64,000 bases of DNA from Nymphaea colorata (GCF_008831285.2 NC_045143.1:10055503-10119502), one strand, 5' to 3'; counted from the stretch's first letter, positions 1-11,989 are shown. Program-made: numbers and translations. The notes: generated by a model not told the origin, from the sequence alone.

Positions 1-2062
1 TACGGTTAATGAGATGAGCACTAGTGAGAAGTGCATCACCCCAATACCGCTTAGGGACATGACGTTGAAACATAAGGGCCCGGGTGACATTTAACAAATG
101 ACGGTTCTTCCTTTCAGCCACGCCATTCTGAGGAGGTGTGTGGCTACAGGATGTTTCATGTATAATACCTTTGCTTCGCAAGAAGTCATCAAGGGATAAG
201 GAGACATACTCTCGAGCATTGTCAGTACGAAGGGTCTGAACAGGGGTTTGGAATTGAGTTTCAACAAATGCAACGAAGTTTTTGACAATGCCGGGAACCT
301 CACTACGTTCTTTCAACAAGTACACGAACGTACAACGAGAGTAGTCATCGATAAGAGTCATGAAATAACGAAAACCACGACCGGTGGGCACTCCCGAAGG
401 ACCCCAAACATCAGAGTGAACCAAAGCAAAAGGACGGCTGGTTTTATTGAACGAAATAGGGTACGAGGCCCTAACATGCTTAGACAACTGACACACTTCA
501 CAGGCGAAGGTGTCCAAAGAAACAGACCGAAACATCTTAGGAAACAATTGTTTAATCAACTGAAAAGGAAGATGACCAAGTCTCTCGTGCCAGCGCATAA
601 TAGCGGATCTGTCCTCCACGTCAGATAACTGTCCACTGGTGGCTGAAATCAAAGCAGAGGCAACCTGTACTGGCATTCTGTAGAGACCATCAATAGCCGA
701 ACCAATCCCAATCTTCTGCCCCGTCCCCAAGTCCTGCAGTAAACAACGATCAGCAGAGAATATTAGATTACAGTTTAGCTCTTTGGTAATACTGCTGACA
801 GATAACAAATTCACGGGAATATTAGGAACATGCAGGGCATTATGAAGACAATATTTGTTCAGTAATGAGAAACTCCCTTTTCCAGCCACAGAAATAGAAG
901 AACCATCAGCCATAGAAACACGCTGCTGCCCAGAAGTCAACTTGTATTCTTGAAACATCTTAGGGTCCCCGGTCATATGATGAGTAGCCCCACTGTCAAC
1001 AATCCAATCACCAGGAGAGGAATTACCTTGATCACTTGTAGCAACAAGAGCCTGAGCTAATTTAGCTCCATCAGACGTAGATGTGTCCTCTGACGTAGTA
1101 GAAAGGCGACTGATGTAAGCTTGTAGTTCCTTGATTTGATCAGGGGAAAGCCTCGATTTTTCACCACTTGAAGAACCACTCTGAGTTGAGTCCTGCACAA
1201 GAGGACCTCGCCGACTAGACGGAGGGCGACCACGAACAAGTCTCTTCTCAGGGTGAAGATCCCAACAAAAGTCAACAGAATGTCCTGATTTGTGACAATG
1301 TGTACATCGCCTAACAGGGCGTGGTCCAGACACAGAAGAACGGCTAACAAAGGCCGAGGGACCAGTCCCGTGACTGGGGTCAATTTGCATCACTTGACGC
1401 CTTTGTTCCTCTGATTCCACTCTGGCATAAACATCTTCTATTCCAGGAATCTCATCACAGTTGAGAATTTGACTCCGAATGGATTCAAACTCATCACGCA
1501 AGCCTCCAAGGAAGAGGAACGTCCGGTCCATCCATTCCTTTTCCCAGTACCGAGCATGATCAGAACCACAGTCCCAGTTATCATTCACATGATAATCAAG
1601 TTCCTCCCACTTAGTTTTCAGGGCTGCATAGAAGGAGGCAACAGACAGGTCACCCTGTTTCAGAGAATAAATACTGCGTTTAATCTGATACGTACGCAGA
1701 ACCCTTTTCTTGCGACCATACATCCTTGCAAGCACAGTCCACATATCAAACGAAGTCGGCTTTCGCAGAATAAGAGGCTGAATATCAGCAGACACAGAGC
1801 TGATGATCCATACCTTAACCTGACTGTCTTCCAACACCCACGTCGCCCATTGAGGATCAGTTTTGCTGGGCGCCAGTTTGTCGCCTGTGATATAGGAAAG
1901 ACGACCACGGCTCGTTATCCCAATCTCGAGAGCAGCAGACCAAGAAAGATAATTGTCTTTAGTCAGACGAATGGGCGTGACCTGAACCGGCAAGATCTCG
2001 CTCTTGGGAGCGCTGCCCGCGTCAAAGGCCATATCACTTTTAGGTGCAAGCTCTTCCGCCAT
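1..2062 (-). CDS. Ty1/copia gag-pol polyprotein, 5' part, cut by window edge
   Basis: Retrotransposon polyprotein making capsid, protease and integrase; RT and RNase H should lie beyond position 1. The frame stays open from the ATG at 2062 to the edge (687 codons), and the same phase was checked at four landmarks. Domains in order: a copia-type Gag N-terminus with a KDNYLSWSAALE-like stretch; a C-x2-C-x4-H-x4-C zinc knuckle (1265-1306, about residues 253-266); a protease motif WIVDSGATHHM with Asp about residue 356 (near 997); a GAG-pre-integrase zinc region (WHERLGH, then CEVC; about 500-600); and integrase with HSDVWGP (about 400), RTDNAREY (about 225) and NGVAERKNR (Glu near 115). The protease-integrase order is that of Ty1/copia. 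No stop or frameshift is seen, so the copy looks recent. It runs in the same direction as the FOLT1 gene whose intron it occupies. Confidence 0.95.
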   Translation of the reverse strand, partial: MAEELAPKSDMAFDAGSAPKSEILPVQVTPIRLTKDNYLSWSAALEIGITSRGRLSYITGDKLAPSKTDPQWATWVLEDSQVKVWIISSVSADIQPLILRKPTSFDMWTVLARMYGRKKRVLRTYQIKRSIYSLKQGDLSVASFYAALKTKWEELDYHVNDNWDCGSDHARYWEKEWMDRTFLFLGGLRDEFESIRSQILNCDEIPGIEDVYARVESEEQRRQVMQIDPSHGTGPSAFVSRSSVSGPRPVRRCTHCHKSGHSVDFCWDLHPEKRLVRGRPPSSRRGPLVQDSTQSGSSSGEKSRLSPDQIKELQAYISRLSTTSEDTSTSDGAKLAQALVATSDQGNSSPGDWIVDSGATHHMTGDPKMFQEYKLTSGQQRVSMADGSSISVAGKGSFSLLNKYCLHNALHVPNIPVNLLSVSSITKELNCNLIFSADRCLLQDLGTGQKIGIGSAIDGLYRMPVQVASALISATSGQLSDVEDRSAIMRWHERLGHLPFQLIKQLFPKMFRSVSLDTFACEVCQLSKHVRASYPISFNKTSRPFALVHSDVWGPSGVPTGRGFRYFMTLIDDYSRCTFVYLLKERSEVPGIVKNFVAFVETQFQTPVQTLRTDNAREYVSLSLDDFLRSKGIIHETSCSHTPPQNGVAERKNRHLLNVTRALMFQRHVPKRYWGDALLTSAHLINR

Positions 2063-2435
2063 CACAAGCAGTCAAGTCAAACACAACCCCAGGCAGCAAC
2101 AAGACAGCACGGCGGCGGCTGAAACACCAGCACCACACGGAACCTTAGGTGTCGGCGACGGTGCTGGATCGCCCGACGGCGGCGACGCAGAGGCGTGACG
2201 GCGCTGGACACCCACGGCAGCGGAAAGATGGGATGGCGCTGGATCGACCGACGGCGGAAAAGGAGACACCCACGGCAGCGGAAGTCACAAGCGGCAACAG
2301 GCGGCGGCGCTGGATCGTCTGACGGCGGCGGCGCAGAAGATCCCAATGGTGGCGGCACGGGAAACCCTAACAGCGCAGGCGGCTGCGGTGCAAGGGCGAC
2401 TACGAAAATACGAGACGAAGCCGAACGATCTCACG

Positions 2436-2447
2436 GCTCTGATACCA
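2436..2447 (-). promoter_or_regulatory. Primer binding site of the copia element
   Basis: On the minus strand this reads TGGTATCAGAGC, the usual plant copia primer site complementary to the 3' end of initiator Met-tRNA. It abuts the inner end of the LTR. A GC-rich leader of about 370 nt follows before the gag ATG at 2062. Confidence 0.93.
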
Positions 2448-2728
2448 TGTAGAAACATGCAACACACGAAAGAAGAAGAGAGGAACACACGATATACGTG
2501 GAAAAACCTCAGAAAGAGGAAAAAACCACGGGAAGCTCTGACCTAGGTGCACACCGCAACCCTAGGAGAGAAAATTATATTCACTTAATCACACAATTAC
2601 ACTTAAGTGAAGATTATATAGGAGGGAGAGAAGAATGCCGCCTAGGGTACCGAGCCGGCATCGGTACCCGTGCCCCATGGGACCGGGTCCAGAAATGGAC
2701 CCGGTTCCCCATTACACCTATTTTAACA
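2448..2728 (-). repeat. 5' LTR of the copia element (281 bp, outer edge approximate)
   Basis: The inner edge is fixed by the primer site. Both ends read TGT...ACA if the outer end is placed at 2728, where the minus strand starts TGTTAAAATAGG, a common copia LTR start. The minus strand has a TATATAA-like box near 2613-2620. The matching 3' LTR and the target-site duplication lie outside the window, so the outer edge is an inference; the expected 5-bp duplication would be AGGTG (2729-2733). Confidence 0.75.
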
Positions 2729-2930
2729 AGGTGTAAAAGAGTAACTTCTTTAAATATTAATAATATCTGCCCTTTACGGTCAAGAAGTGTGTTTTCCTAA
2801 ATGGTTTGTTAGCGCAGGCAGTCATAACTCATAAGAAGATTATTCAACATAAGCAGGCTTGTGTTATATACTCATCTTTTGGGCATTTTTTTGTAATTTT
2901 TTCAAAATGAAAGTATCAGCATGATCTCAC

Positions 2931-5900
2931 CTCAAGGTTTCTTTGACTAAATGCAAGACATTGGAATATTTGTGAGAGCCATCACAGCTTGGTCTTTGCT
3001 GAAGCCGGAAAACAATCATCATCAGTTACAGATTAAAAGAAAATCAGAAGAATATGGATGAAATAGAGGGAAGATCATTACCTGCAATCGTGATCGCATG
3101 ACCTGAAACAAACAAAAAATTAGAAGGACATCCCATGAAAATAAAGCAGAAAGTGAATATGCTAAAGCATGCATGCCTGATAAGGATATGTGAGCATCAT
3201 AGCAGCGAATTTTGAAAATGCTCCAAGGATTGCATAATCACCAGATCTCTGAATAAAACATCAGTATGGCTGTGTCAGCTTCCACGTAGAAAATTACCTG
3301 ATTAATTGTTTATACCCACGATGACACAATCTGAATAAAATTATAACAGATGTTGAAACTTGAAAGCCTTCGTTCAAGAGGTATGATCATCAACATTCCT
3401 AGAAAGTGCCAAACACAGACATGAATAATCTCTGAGAGGTTTTCTGGTTGACTATCACATTTTCCTTTTATCTTTCTGTGTCTCCATGTGCACCCATCTT
3501 GTGTACGTTTTCATGCAAGCACAGTTGCCTACGATCTTTGGTTTACCATATGAAGCCACATTCTAGTTTCCCAAAAACAACCGAGATGAGATGTGTATCA
3601 AATGAACCTACACATTTCACCATACTAGCTACCTCAGCCAAGAGAGTCAAATGTTCTATTTCACATTCAGAGAGATTATGCAGTCAATAACAGAGATTGG
3701 TCACCATGCAGTCACATTCACAATGCATAGTAAAAGTTTTTCAGTTTCACACATATATTGGAAGTTCCCATGGGATTTTTTTCCTGTAAAAGTGCCTACT
3801 GTCTTGAGAAAAGCGATCTTCAAGTTAGAAGCAACAAGTTTGAAAGAATACACTAGAAAGAAAATATATACAAAGAAAACATTACAAATTCATGCCTTGC
3901 AATGTGGAATTTGAAATTCTTTTAGATATCAATATACAGTTGCAATTGTGAACCCAGTCAAATGGTTCTCAAGAATGCATATTGACAGTGCCTGGGGAAG
4001 TGACTTACTATAAGATGGTTGAACAAATAATATGGAGTCATTCTAGACAATGACCTTTTTTTACTAAAGCACTTTTGAGAATTTAACTGAGAACATGCTT
4101 CACACAAATGTTTTAAATAAAATCAAGAGAAGGAGCATTTACCAAAACATTATCACGATTCCGAGCTTCTTTCTCATTACTTTTAACACGAATGAGAGCC
4201 TTACGGGATTCTTCATAAAACATGAACTGTAGAGCACCATGGGACACCTAAGGAACCAAGCAATGCATCAGCAGACCCAAAAAAAAAAAAGAAATTTTCC
4301 TATAGCACGTTGAAGACTGGTCATATGTCAGTGATGAGTAATAACTAATAACCATAAATTTTCTCTACAAGAAAATGCTAATTGCATTTTGGTTCTTTTG
4401 TAACCCAAACGCAACTTAACAAGGGAACCTGCTTAGCAACTAGAATGGATAATATGTAAGAACTTTTGCATACATAGGTGAAAATGGCATAAAAAGCCAA
4501 AAACATTGATACCAGACTCTAGTATCAGAAAACAGCCAAACAGGCAAATACATCATCATTCTGCTCAAATATTCAGATCTAGTTAATATTCGTGAGAGAT
4601 GAATAGCACATATATATGCTAAAGAACACCCAATTGTGATCACTTACAAGCAAGAGGCTAGGGCCGATCCCTCTATAAAGTGCATGCCAACCTTCTTCCT
4701 TTAAAATGGTTCTCACAGCATCTGATTTTAGGAAATAAAAACCACATGAATCTCAAAACACTATCAAGAGCCACTACCGTAAGTAAAAATAAACAAATAA
4801 AAGTACAAAAGCAAGTGATCATAAGTACATATCAAGATTCCTTATGCATGAAAAGTTGATATGATGCTTTATGTGATATTACATAGACCAGCCAGAGATA
4901 CGATGCATGGTGTTCAAATACTATTAGGGTAAAGACATGGCTCAGGACAAAGACACTTAAGGTATAAGACTATTCCTAATACAAACGTTCATCTAATCAA
5001 TAGCTTCATATATGCCAATAAGATAGCATAATATACACTGTATAGCTAAATAGTTTTTTGTTTTCTGGAATTAAATCCAACAGGAAAGCAAGCCAACGAA
5101 TGCAGTCACATTTTCTTACAGCAAAATTGGAAAATTCCATACTGAATCTGATCCATTTGCTTCTGTAATTATGGTCCTATTGCTAATAGAAGAGATTCAC
5201 TAGGGCTTTCTGAAAAAGTTAAATTCACTAATCAAACTATTCCTCTTTCCTTTAATGAGAGAAAATGTATACCAAAAAGGCAAAAAGGTATTCGTTTAAT
5301 TGTTCTATTTAGCAACAAAAAGTATCTCAATTTGCATGAAAAAGTAAACATGAAAACCGTATCTGAAGTTTAGAAGTATCAGACCAGAAAAGCCAGAATA
5401 TTGCCGAGTTTGCTGTAGAGGTGTCTGAAGCTGCAATCTTGTTTTAATTAGCCAGACAGGATTTGTAAACAGACACACCTGAGAATGGCACTGACAAACA
5501 GTCATTTCATCTGCAATGTATTATCCCTAACCTGGAATAGATTTTAATCAAGTTTAAACCTATATATTTATGCCCCAGAAATGACTTTAGTCGAACCAAC
5601 AAATATGCATGTTCAGACTTCAAAATGAAATGTGAAAATGTAAATGAAAGGGCAAATGGACAATCAAATAAATATAAGTACTATTTGATGTAATAGCAAA
5701 CAAACATAGTACATCACAAAGGCTTGTTGACTGGATGTGAAAAACTGCATCTTTACACTATGAACTTGAAACACCAACATGAAATGCCACCTGTTGTCAC
5801 ACACATGGTCTCATAATTGGGGGTCGAATTGTGACATAAATTTGGAACTCATTCTTATCAATCATATGAACTTTAGGCATTAGTGTTAAGCCAGCAGACA

Positions 5901-7991
5901 ATGTTTCATTTGAATTAATTGCTATACATGCAAAAGTGACTCCAGACAAGTCAGCAGCATACTAACTAGGAGCCCAATAAACCATGTGAAACTGCAAAAC
6001 TTAGCAATACCAGACTAAGTGACTTGCCAAGTAAGCTCTATAATTTAGAAAGATCTTGGTTATGTTCCATATGATGAGTAATCCCAAAGTAACTTGAACA
6101 ATTTGGTCCACTCCTTGGGGAGAAACCTCACTTCATATATTGTATCTAGCACCATCTTCTTTCCCCAGAACTATGAATCCTGCTAAGAGCTCTTCTTGAA
6201 TATTATAACTTTTTAAACACTCAAATGATTAGTATCTTCCCATGAGAACTCAACGTCAAGATGGAATCGGGAATGAATATCTTGAAATGTGGCCACCAGC
6301 TAACAATCTGACTCCCATCTATATCACATCATATAAAGATGTAGTGGAAACTTCATAAAGGATGTTGCACCTCATATCTGCATATATAACTGCACATCTG
6401 GAGTTTCAGATACCATCAGACATGAAGCTATCCTACCTTTATTACAGTTAAACAAGAAGATCTGTATAGCTTCACCACATGAAAACAATAATAATAAACA
6501 ACACAAATGGCAACAACACCAACAAGGACAACAAAAATGTTAACATTGCTATTAAAAAAAAGGTAAGAAGTACAAAAAATCATCTGGAAACATTCATTGA
6601 AGTAAATAATCAATTGTCAGCATTATACCCCATGAAAATCATGCTTCGAAGTTCCACAGATAAAACATAATCACTGACCAAAGCACCTGCTTCTGCAGAT
6701 GAAACAAGATGAAGTCCAGGGCCCAACTGGTCTTCTGTTTTCTTTAAGTATCTTTGCTTGGCTCTAGAATAGCTACAAAGTAAAGGCATGCACAAATTAA
6801 TCAGCTGAAATGTTTAAAAACCTAAAAGCCTTTTATTATCACAAAAATGAGATTGCTACTTCTGTCCATCAGATAAGGATTCTAAGAATATAACAATAAA
6901 TCACAGAACTTGAATCATGAAGTTGACTAGCTTTTTGACTGTCACACAGGTACTACTCTTAAAAGCAGTACCCATACCATACCGGTATGGGTACGGGTAC
7001 GCACCTGGGTGCGGCTCGGGCATGTGTTTGACCGTACTGGGTACGGTCAATGTACCCGGGTACGTATCTGGTATTTTTTGGAGTCGGTCAAAGTTGATCG
7101 AGTCCAAAACCGTCTTTAAATTAGGGCTTTTGGTTTTTTTTTTTTTTTTTTTTTTTTTTTGACTTTTGAACAAAACACAAACCCTCTACTTTTGTCAAGG
7201 GCTCTACATATTACCCACAGCAACAGCGCATGCGGAGTTCTCCGGTGATGTTGGCTGCTCCATCAACTGCCTTCCGGCAGTTTCCCGCAAGAGGCAATGT
7301 CTCTGGCAAAGGGTCACAGAGCTGTTGTTGTTCAGCGACTTCTCCATCGACTGATTTGGGCATTTTTTGTTGAAGCTTCATATTTAAGCTTCTTTTTTTT
7401 CCGGCAGTCTCCCATCATCCAGCAGTCATATCCATTTGCTTCCGGCCCAGGTTTAGAATCGTCTGCCCTTCTTTTATGACCTGCATCAACTATTCTTCTT
7501 TTCTTCTTCAAAAATCATATTGTCTGCCTTTTCTCTTTTTTTTTTTTAGATAATTTTCTTCTGACCCATTCCATTTCAGCATTTAGCACTTAGATTCCAG
7601 TTCCACAATGCTGAGTCGTGGTTCGTATTTGACTGTCTAAAGGGCTGCTCAGTTGTTTGGTAGATGATTTTCCACATTCCATTGCAAATTTGCAATATAT
7701 AGATGACTTTGAGATTGAAATGTATTTGTCCATATGCTCAAAGTTTTTTATAGGTTTCTTAAATACACTGCTGCAAGAGCCGTTGGTATGTATCTTCCTT
7801 GTTGTTTACTTCTTTATGTTGATATATGTTTTCTATGTTGTTTACTTGTTTATCATTTCTTAGTAAGTTTATATATATATATATATATATACTATGAGAT
7901 ATATATATATATATATATATATCCTTGTTGTTTACTTCTTTATGTTGATATATGTTTTCTATGTTGTTTACTTGTTTATCATTTCTTAGTA

Positions 7992-8028
<37 letters not shown>

Positions 8029-8357
8029 TAGTCACAAATATGAAATAATGTTTCAGAGTCTTAAAAGGCGAGGTTTTCCTCGAGTATAATACAGCGAGCT
8101 AGAAAAAAATGGAAAAAATATGATAAATTTTAAAAATAAAAAATAAAAAATGGAGGAAAAATAAAATAAGTGAGAAACTAATAACACAAACATCAAAAGA
8201 TAAGTAGATTTACAACAAATAAAAAATAGAAAATTAAAAAAAAAACTGTTTGGCATTAAAAAAATGAAAAAAATGAAAAAAAAAATCAAAAACCATGTTT
8301 TTTAAAGTTTTAAATGGCATTTAATTTTCTTCCATTTTTTTTGGGTTTTTGTGACTA

Positions 8358-8394
<37 letters not shown>

Positions 8395-11300
8395 CCGCAC
8401 CCAAGTTTTTGAAAATGGTCCGTAACCATACCCGCACTGATACCCGTACGGGCACCCACACCCGTACCTATGTGACATAGCTTTTTGAGTGATTAGGCTT
8501 TGTTCTGTTGATAACTTGATTGATTAAGCTCATCAAGATAGTTTTTGCTCTACAAAGAAATTTTTTTCATATTATGCATTTTTCTCCACAATTTATTGTT
8601 GTTGTTGCAGTTTAACAGGCTGTGACTATGGGCTTATTTGTCAAGTTGCAAATATATTTATCATATTCCACATAAGTACACTAATATGCACAATGATCAA
8701 AGATCAGGAAAAACTAATTCTATCTTCTGTCCAATAATTTTGTCATTTGTCAAGTGTTCTATTTAGGTTCACAGTTGCTCAGACGCCAATCTGACTCCTG
8801 CTTAGGCAATTTCTGTGAACTATTATCCTCCTTCAAAAGGTTAGTTAGTGTACCTTGCCGCTTCATTGATTTATCATTTATCAAAATTGACTAACAGTCA
8901 AATAAATAACAATTAGAAGCAATACTTGAAGGATGATCTAAGCATGCACCAAGACAGCAGCAATCAAGCAAAAAAGGGAAAATAAAGGGAAACCAAAGAA
9001 GGGAAAATAATCATGATATTTTTGAAAAAAGAAATCAAAACGAAAATAATGAGTTTGTTTCACATTTTTTCAGAAAAAATGTTTTTAATATAATTAAAAT
9101 TCTTTGAGGGTTTTTTAACAATTCAATAACTGCTCCGATCTTTTGGCAAGGTTTTTGTATGAAAATAGGGAAAACTCAATTTTTTCTATTATTTTTAATT
9201 GTTCAATTTTTTGAACTCCTAAGATTTTCTCTAGAAAAACAAACTTTGCCACTAATACCCAAAAACACAAATCGATAAAAACCTGAAAGCAATAATCCTG
9301 AGAAGTGACAATGAATAAAAGTTATGTTTGGTTGGATAATATTATGTTTCTTTTATATTTCCTTAATGGGCAAACCACCTTCACAAGCAAGTCCAAGAGA
9401 GATACATGAACATGCACATGCATATGAACACAACATATTATTGCCATCACAATAATGAAAAAAAAAGCTTTAATTTCAGAGAAAAAGAAAACAGTGAAAA
9501 GCAGTCAATCTCAAACAATTTGGAAACTGGAAATAAGTAAATTACAAGAAGAAGTATAATCCCCAAGATAGAGTTGAGCCAAGAATTGCAGGTCCCAAGC
9601 CAGCATATAGCCCTCTTAATCCCTGAAAAACATATACGCCGGTGAAGAAGCTAATACATGATTGCTGCGGCATATTACACAAATGGAATGCTAATTATTT
9701 GGATCAACTTATTGAAGCAGCTAATGTGTAACATTTACATGTGAAGTTTGTACACTAACATGAAAGGCCGGAGTATGCATTCAGCAAATATGCAAAAGAT
9801 AATACGTAGAAATCTGTGACCAACCCTAGATAAAGCCCAGGGGCTTCACTCTTCAAGAAAATAAAATTAGCAATCACTGACGACAACACAAGATTTTGTG
9901 TCAGAAAATAAGGGAACTATTTGCAAATCAGTACAAAGCCATGAAATCCTCTTTTGGAACATATGCTAAGGGAAGCCAGAAGTCTTTGTCAGGTCTCCCC
10001 TTTCAGCCACCAAGAGTTCCCAGGAAAATGATACACAAAATTTGTAGTAAAACATGGAAAACAAATACCAATGTAATGCAAAAAATTTGACATGTTAGCC
10101 TTGTGGACATGTTCAAGAGGAGATAAGAAGGTTAGACTTTTCTCATGATTGGACTTTACTGGTATTTGACACCTAATAACGCAAGACCAGAAAATGCACG
10201 ATTTTTGTTGCCAAAAAGTGAAGCAGGCAACAGACTCGCTCATGGCAAAAAGATGAAGACGCTAGGTGGCTGGAAAATTGCTTCTTCCTAGTACATAGTA
10301 AAAATGGTCTTTCTGTTTCCTCATTCAATAAAAGAACCAGGATTGTTGGCAAACCTGGCTAGAAACATGATATGAGACAAAAAAAGTTACATTCTCCAAT
10401 CTTCAAGGTTTCGCCTATATTTTCCAAAATCCAGACGTGTTTGAATCAAAAGCCACTTGAGGTCGCATTTGCTTTTGATTAGTCTTTACGATTGCTGAAC
10501 CAGCTTTCATGGAACCACGCCCTCTTGATCTTATGCCCTTCCTCCTTGGTATATTGCCCATTGAAGTACAATTAGTTAAACCTATTTCTTCTTATGATGC
10601 AAAAGTTACCGTAATGGTATTGGGATTTCACAAGGATCAAACAATTTCCATGGAAATTTAAAACATGTCAACCATGAATAGCTGGTGGAAGCTTGTAACT
10701 GTTCATTCGTAAATCCTGGTGTGCAACCAGAGCCTCTGGGGAAGTAGGAGTAGGAGAGCACTCATGTTGTGTTACATGGTTTTGATCAGACAAGGCAGAT
10801 ACAAAAGCATTTTCCTCAGGTATTATTTCAAAGAAAAAAAGCTTCAGCCAAGCAATTACCAATTTTTCTTTTAATCTTTTTATTTTCAGACAAAGAAAAA
10901 AGGAGCTTAGAAAGCTAATGAAATCAATCGACCTATTCACATCCATGAATTTGTTACTGCAACAGAAATTCCTAACCTTGTGAGTGTGAGTCAAAGTATC
11001 TTCAAAGATTCAATGTATTACAAATGCTCTTATTCAAAGAGAAAACACTTTAGCTCATACTCAAATAAAAACATTTCAGTAACTCAATGATCAAACTAAA
11101 ACTTCACATTTTGCTTTGATCTACTAGGCCGAGAACCGGAAAATTCTTGAAGAAGTAATTTTTCTACGGGTTCGGTAGCGATGCAAAAACAAAATTTTCC
11201 ATCCACCTAGAGCAAAGAGAAACAAACCTCAATGCGAGCAATGGTGTACATCGCGTGTGCTGTGTTCTTATACAAAGGAAGCACCGACTGACGCCCATCA

Positions 11301-11544
11301 TTCACTTACAAAGAGAAAAACAGATGCCATCGATCAGCCAATTAAAAAGGCATAGAGAGAGAAGGAGAGAGAGAGAGAGAGAGAGAGCACCTTGGAATCT
11401 GGTGCGGACAACATCAAGGGGGTGCAAAGAAACCACGGTAGCGAAACCGGCAATGGCTCCGGCGGTGGCGTTCTGCCACCATCCAACTCCTCCTTTTCCA
11501 ACCTCTTCGCCGCCGCCACCACTGCCACTCTTTACAGACGACAT
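2931..11544 (-). CDS. FOLT1: Folate transporter FOLT1-type mitochondrial carrier family protein (last exon outside window)
   Basis: Solute carrier of the mitochondrial carrier (SLC25) family; the Arabidopsis FOLT1 relative moves folate across the chloroplast envelope. Exons: 11391-11544, 11228-11304, 9546-9622, 6679-6772, 5385-5478, 4648-4721, 4143-4247, 3177-3248, 3082-3102 and 2931-2998; reading phase fits at every junction. The 278 visible codons carry three carrier signatures: HPLDVVRTR (residues 41-49), NPVWLIKTRLQ (140-150; the P-x-W form typical of folate/NAD-type carriers) and YPYQ-VMRSRLQ (246-256, split between exons 8 and 9). Other FOLT1 hallmarks are RGLYAG, SRAKQRY, HLVSSAEAGAL, TRLQLQTPLQQT and VSHGALQF. 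All introns are GT-AG except intron 8 (74 nt), which has a GC donor. Exon 9 is only 21 nt. About 50 codons (the EGLRGFYRG-to-end part of the family) are missing: after the donor at 2930 comes intron and then the copia LTR, so the last exon should lie beyond position 1 unless it is lost. A 5'UTR rich in CT precedes the ATG; no clear TATA box is seen. Confidence 0.95.
7797..8028 (+). repeat. Tandem duplication, two 126-bp units with TA tails
   Basis: A unit starting CCTTGTTGTTTACTTC at 7797 is repeated almost unchanged from 7923; each copy ends in a TA run (7869-7922 and 7995-8028). It lies inside the Mutator-like element. The near identity points to a recent slippage or unequal exchange between the TA runs. 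Confidence 0.9.
8000..8391. repeat. Inverted repeat with TA-run arms, possible MITE
   Basis: The left arm ends (TA)n-TCATAGTCACAAA (to about 8037); the right arm starts TTTTTGTGACTATGA-(TA)n (8347-8391). The AT-rich interior of about 310 bp includes a small GCGAGG/CCTCG hairpin near 8068-8083. It looks like a small fold-back element that went into or carried TA repeats, within the Mutator-like element. No separate target duplication is resolvable in the TA runs. Confidence 0.5.
11361..11388. repeat. (GA)n microsatellite at the FOLT1 exon 1 splice donor
   Basis: On the coding (minus) strand this is a CT run starting two bases inside intron 1, right after the donor GTGC. Intron 1 is only 86 nt, so the run fills about a third of it. 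Confidence 0.9.
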
Positions 11545-11870
11545 ACACCGGACGGAGGGAGAGAGAGAGGAGAGGAGAGAGAGAGATTCGTCTTTTGATC
11601 TTTCGTCCGGCCGCTTCTTTCCATGATACTTTGGAGTTTTGTCTGGTCATGGCCTCTTTTTAATTTGGATCTCAAAGCACCCACATGGATCCAGATAAAT
11701 CGTTTGACTGCTCGAAGTCCGGATCCGATTAGATGGATCCCCTGTAGCTGACCAGTACTTGGCCATGTTTTTCCACAACCAGGAATGGTGACTTCTCTTC
11801 TTACATGTCCAGATACTATAGCCATTCAAATACTTATCACGGATTATACATAATAAAGTTGAAGAATATC

Positions 11871-11989
11871 TGGATTATCACATGCAATGTATCACCTATA
11901 TTACAATATTAAAATGCATATTATAACATATGTATGTTATAATATGCATTTTAATATTGTGATATAGGTGATTCATTGCATGTGATAAT

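Larger units (their letters stand above)
6939..8478. mobile_element. Mutator-like (MULE-type) non-autonomous DNA transposon in FOLT1 intron 3
   Basis: The ends are inverted: left CTGTCACACAGGTAC, right GTACCTATGTGACAT (13 of 15 positions pair). They are flanked by a perfect 10-bp direct repeat AGCTTTTTGA (6929-6938 and 8479-8488). A 9-11 bp duplication is typical of Mutator-like elements. Subterminal DNA on both sides is rich in GTACC/GGTACGGG words in inverted orientation (about 6966-7070 and 8392-8467). The interior has a poly-T tract, a tandem duplication and TA runs; no transposase ORF is seen. The 1,540-bp length, short TIR and lack of coding capacity fit a non-autonomous copy. Confidence 0.75.

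Noticed and set aside
2072-2546. Overlapping GC-rich ORFs on both strands before the copia gag
   Set aside because: They lie in the untranslated leader between primer site and gag ATG; GCG/GGC-rich DNA is poor in stops and no domain is visible.
7861-8391. CRISPR-like regular repeats
   Set aside because: Simple TA runs and a tandem duplication in a plant intron; no repeat-spacer pattern.
11255-11650. Plus-strand ORFs over FOLT1 exons 1-2
   Set aside because: Antisense shadows of real exons and of the GA/CT runs.
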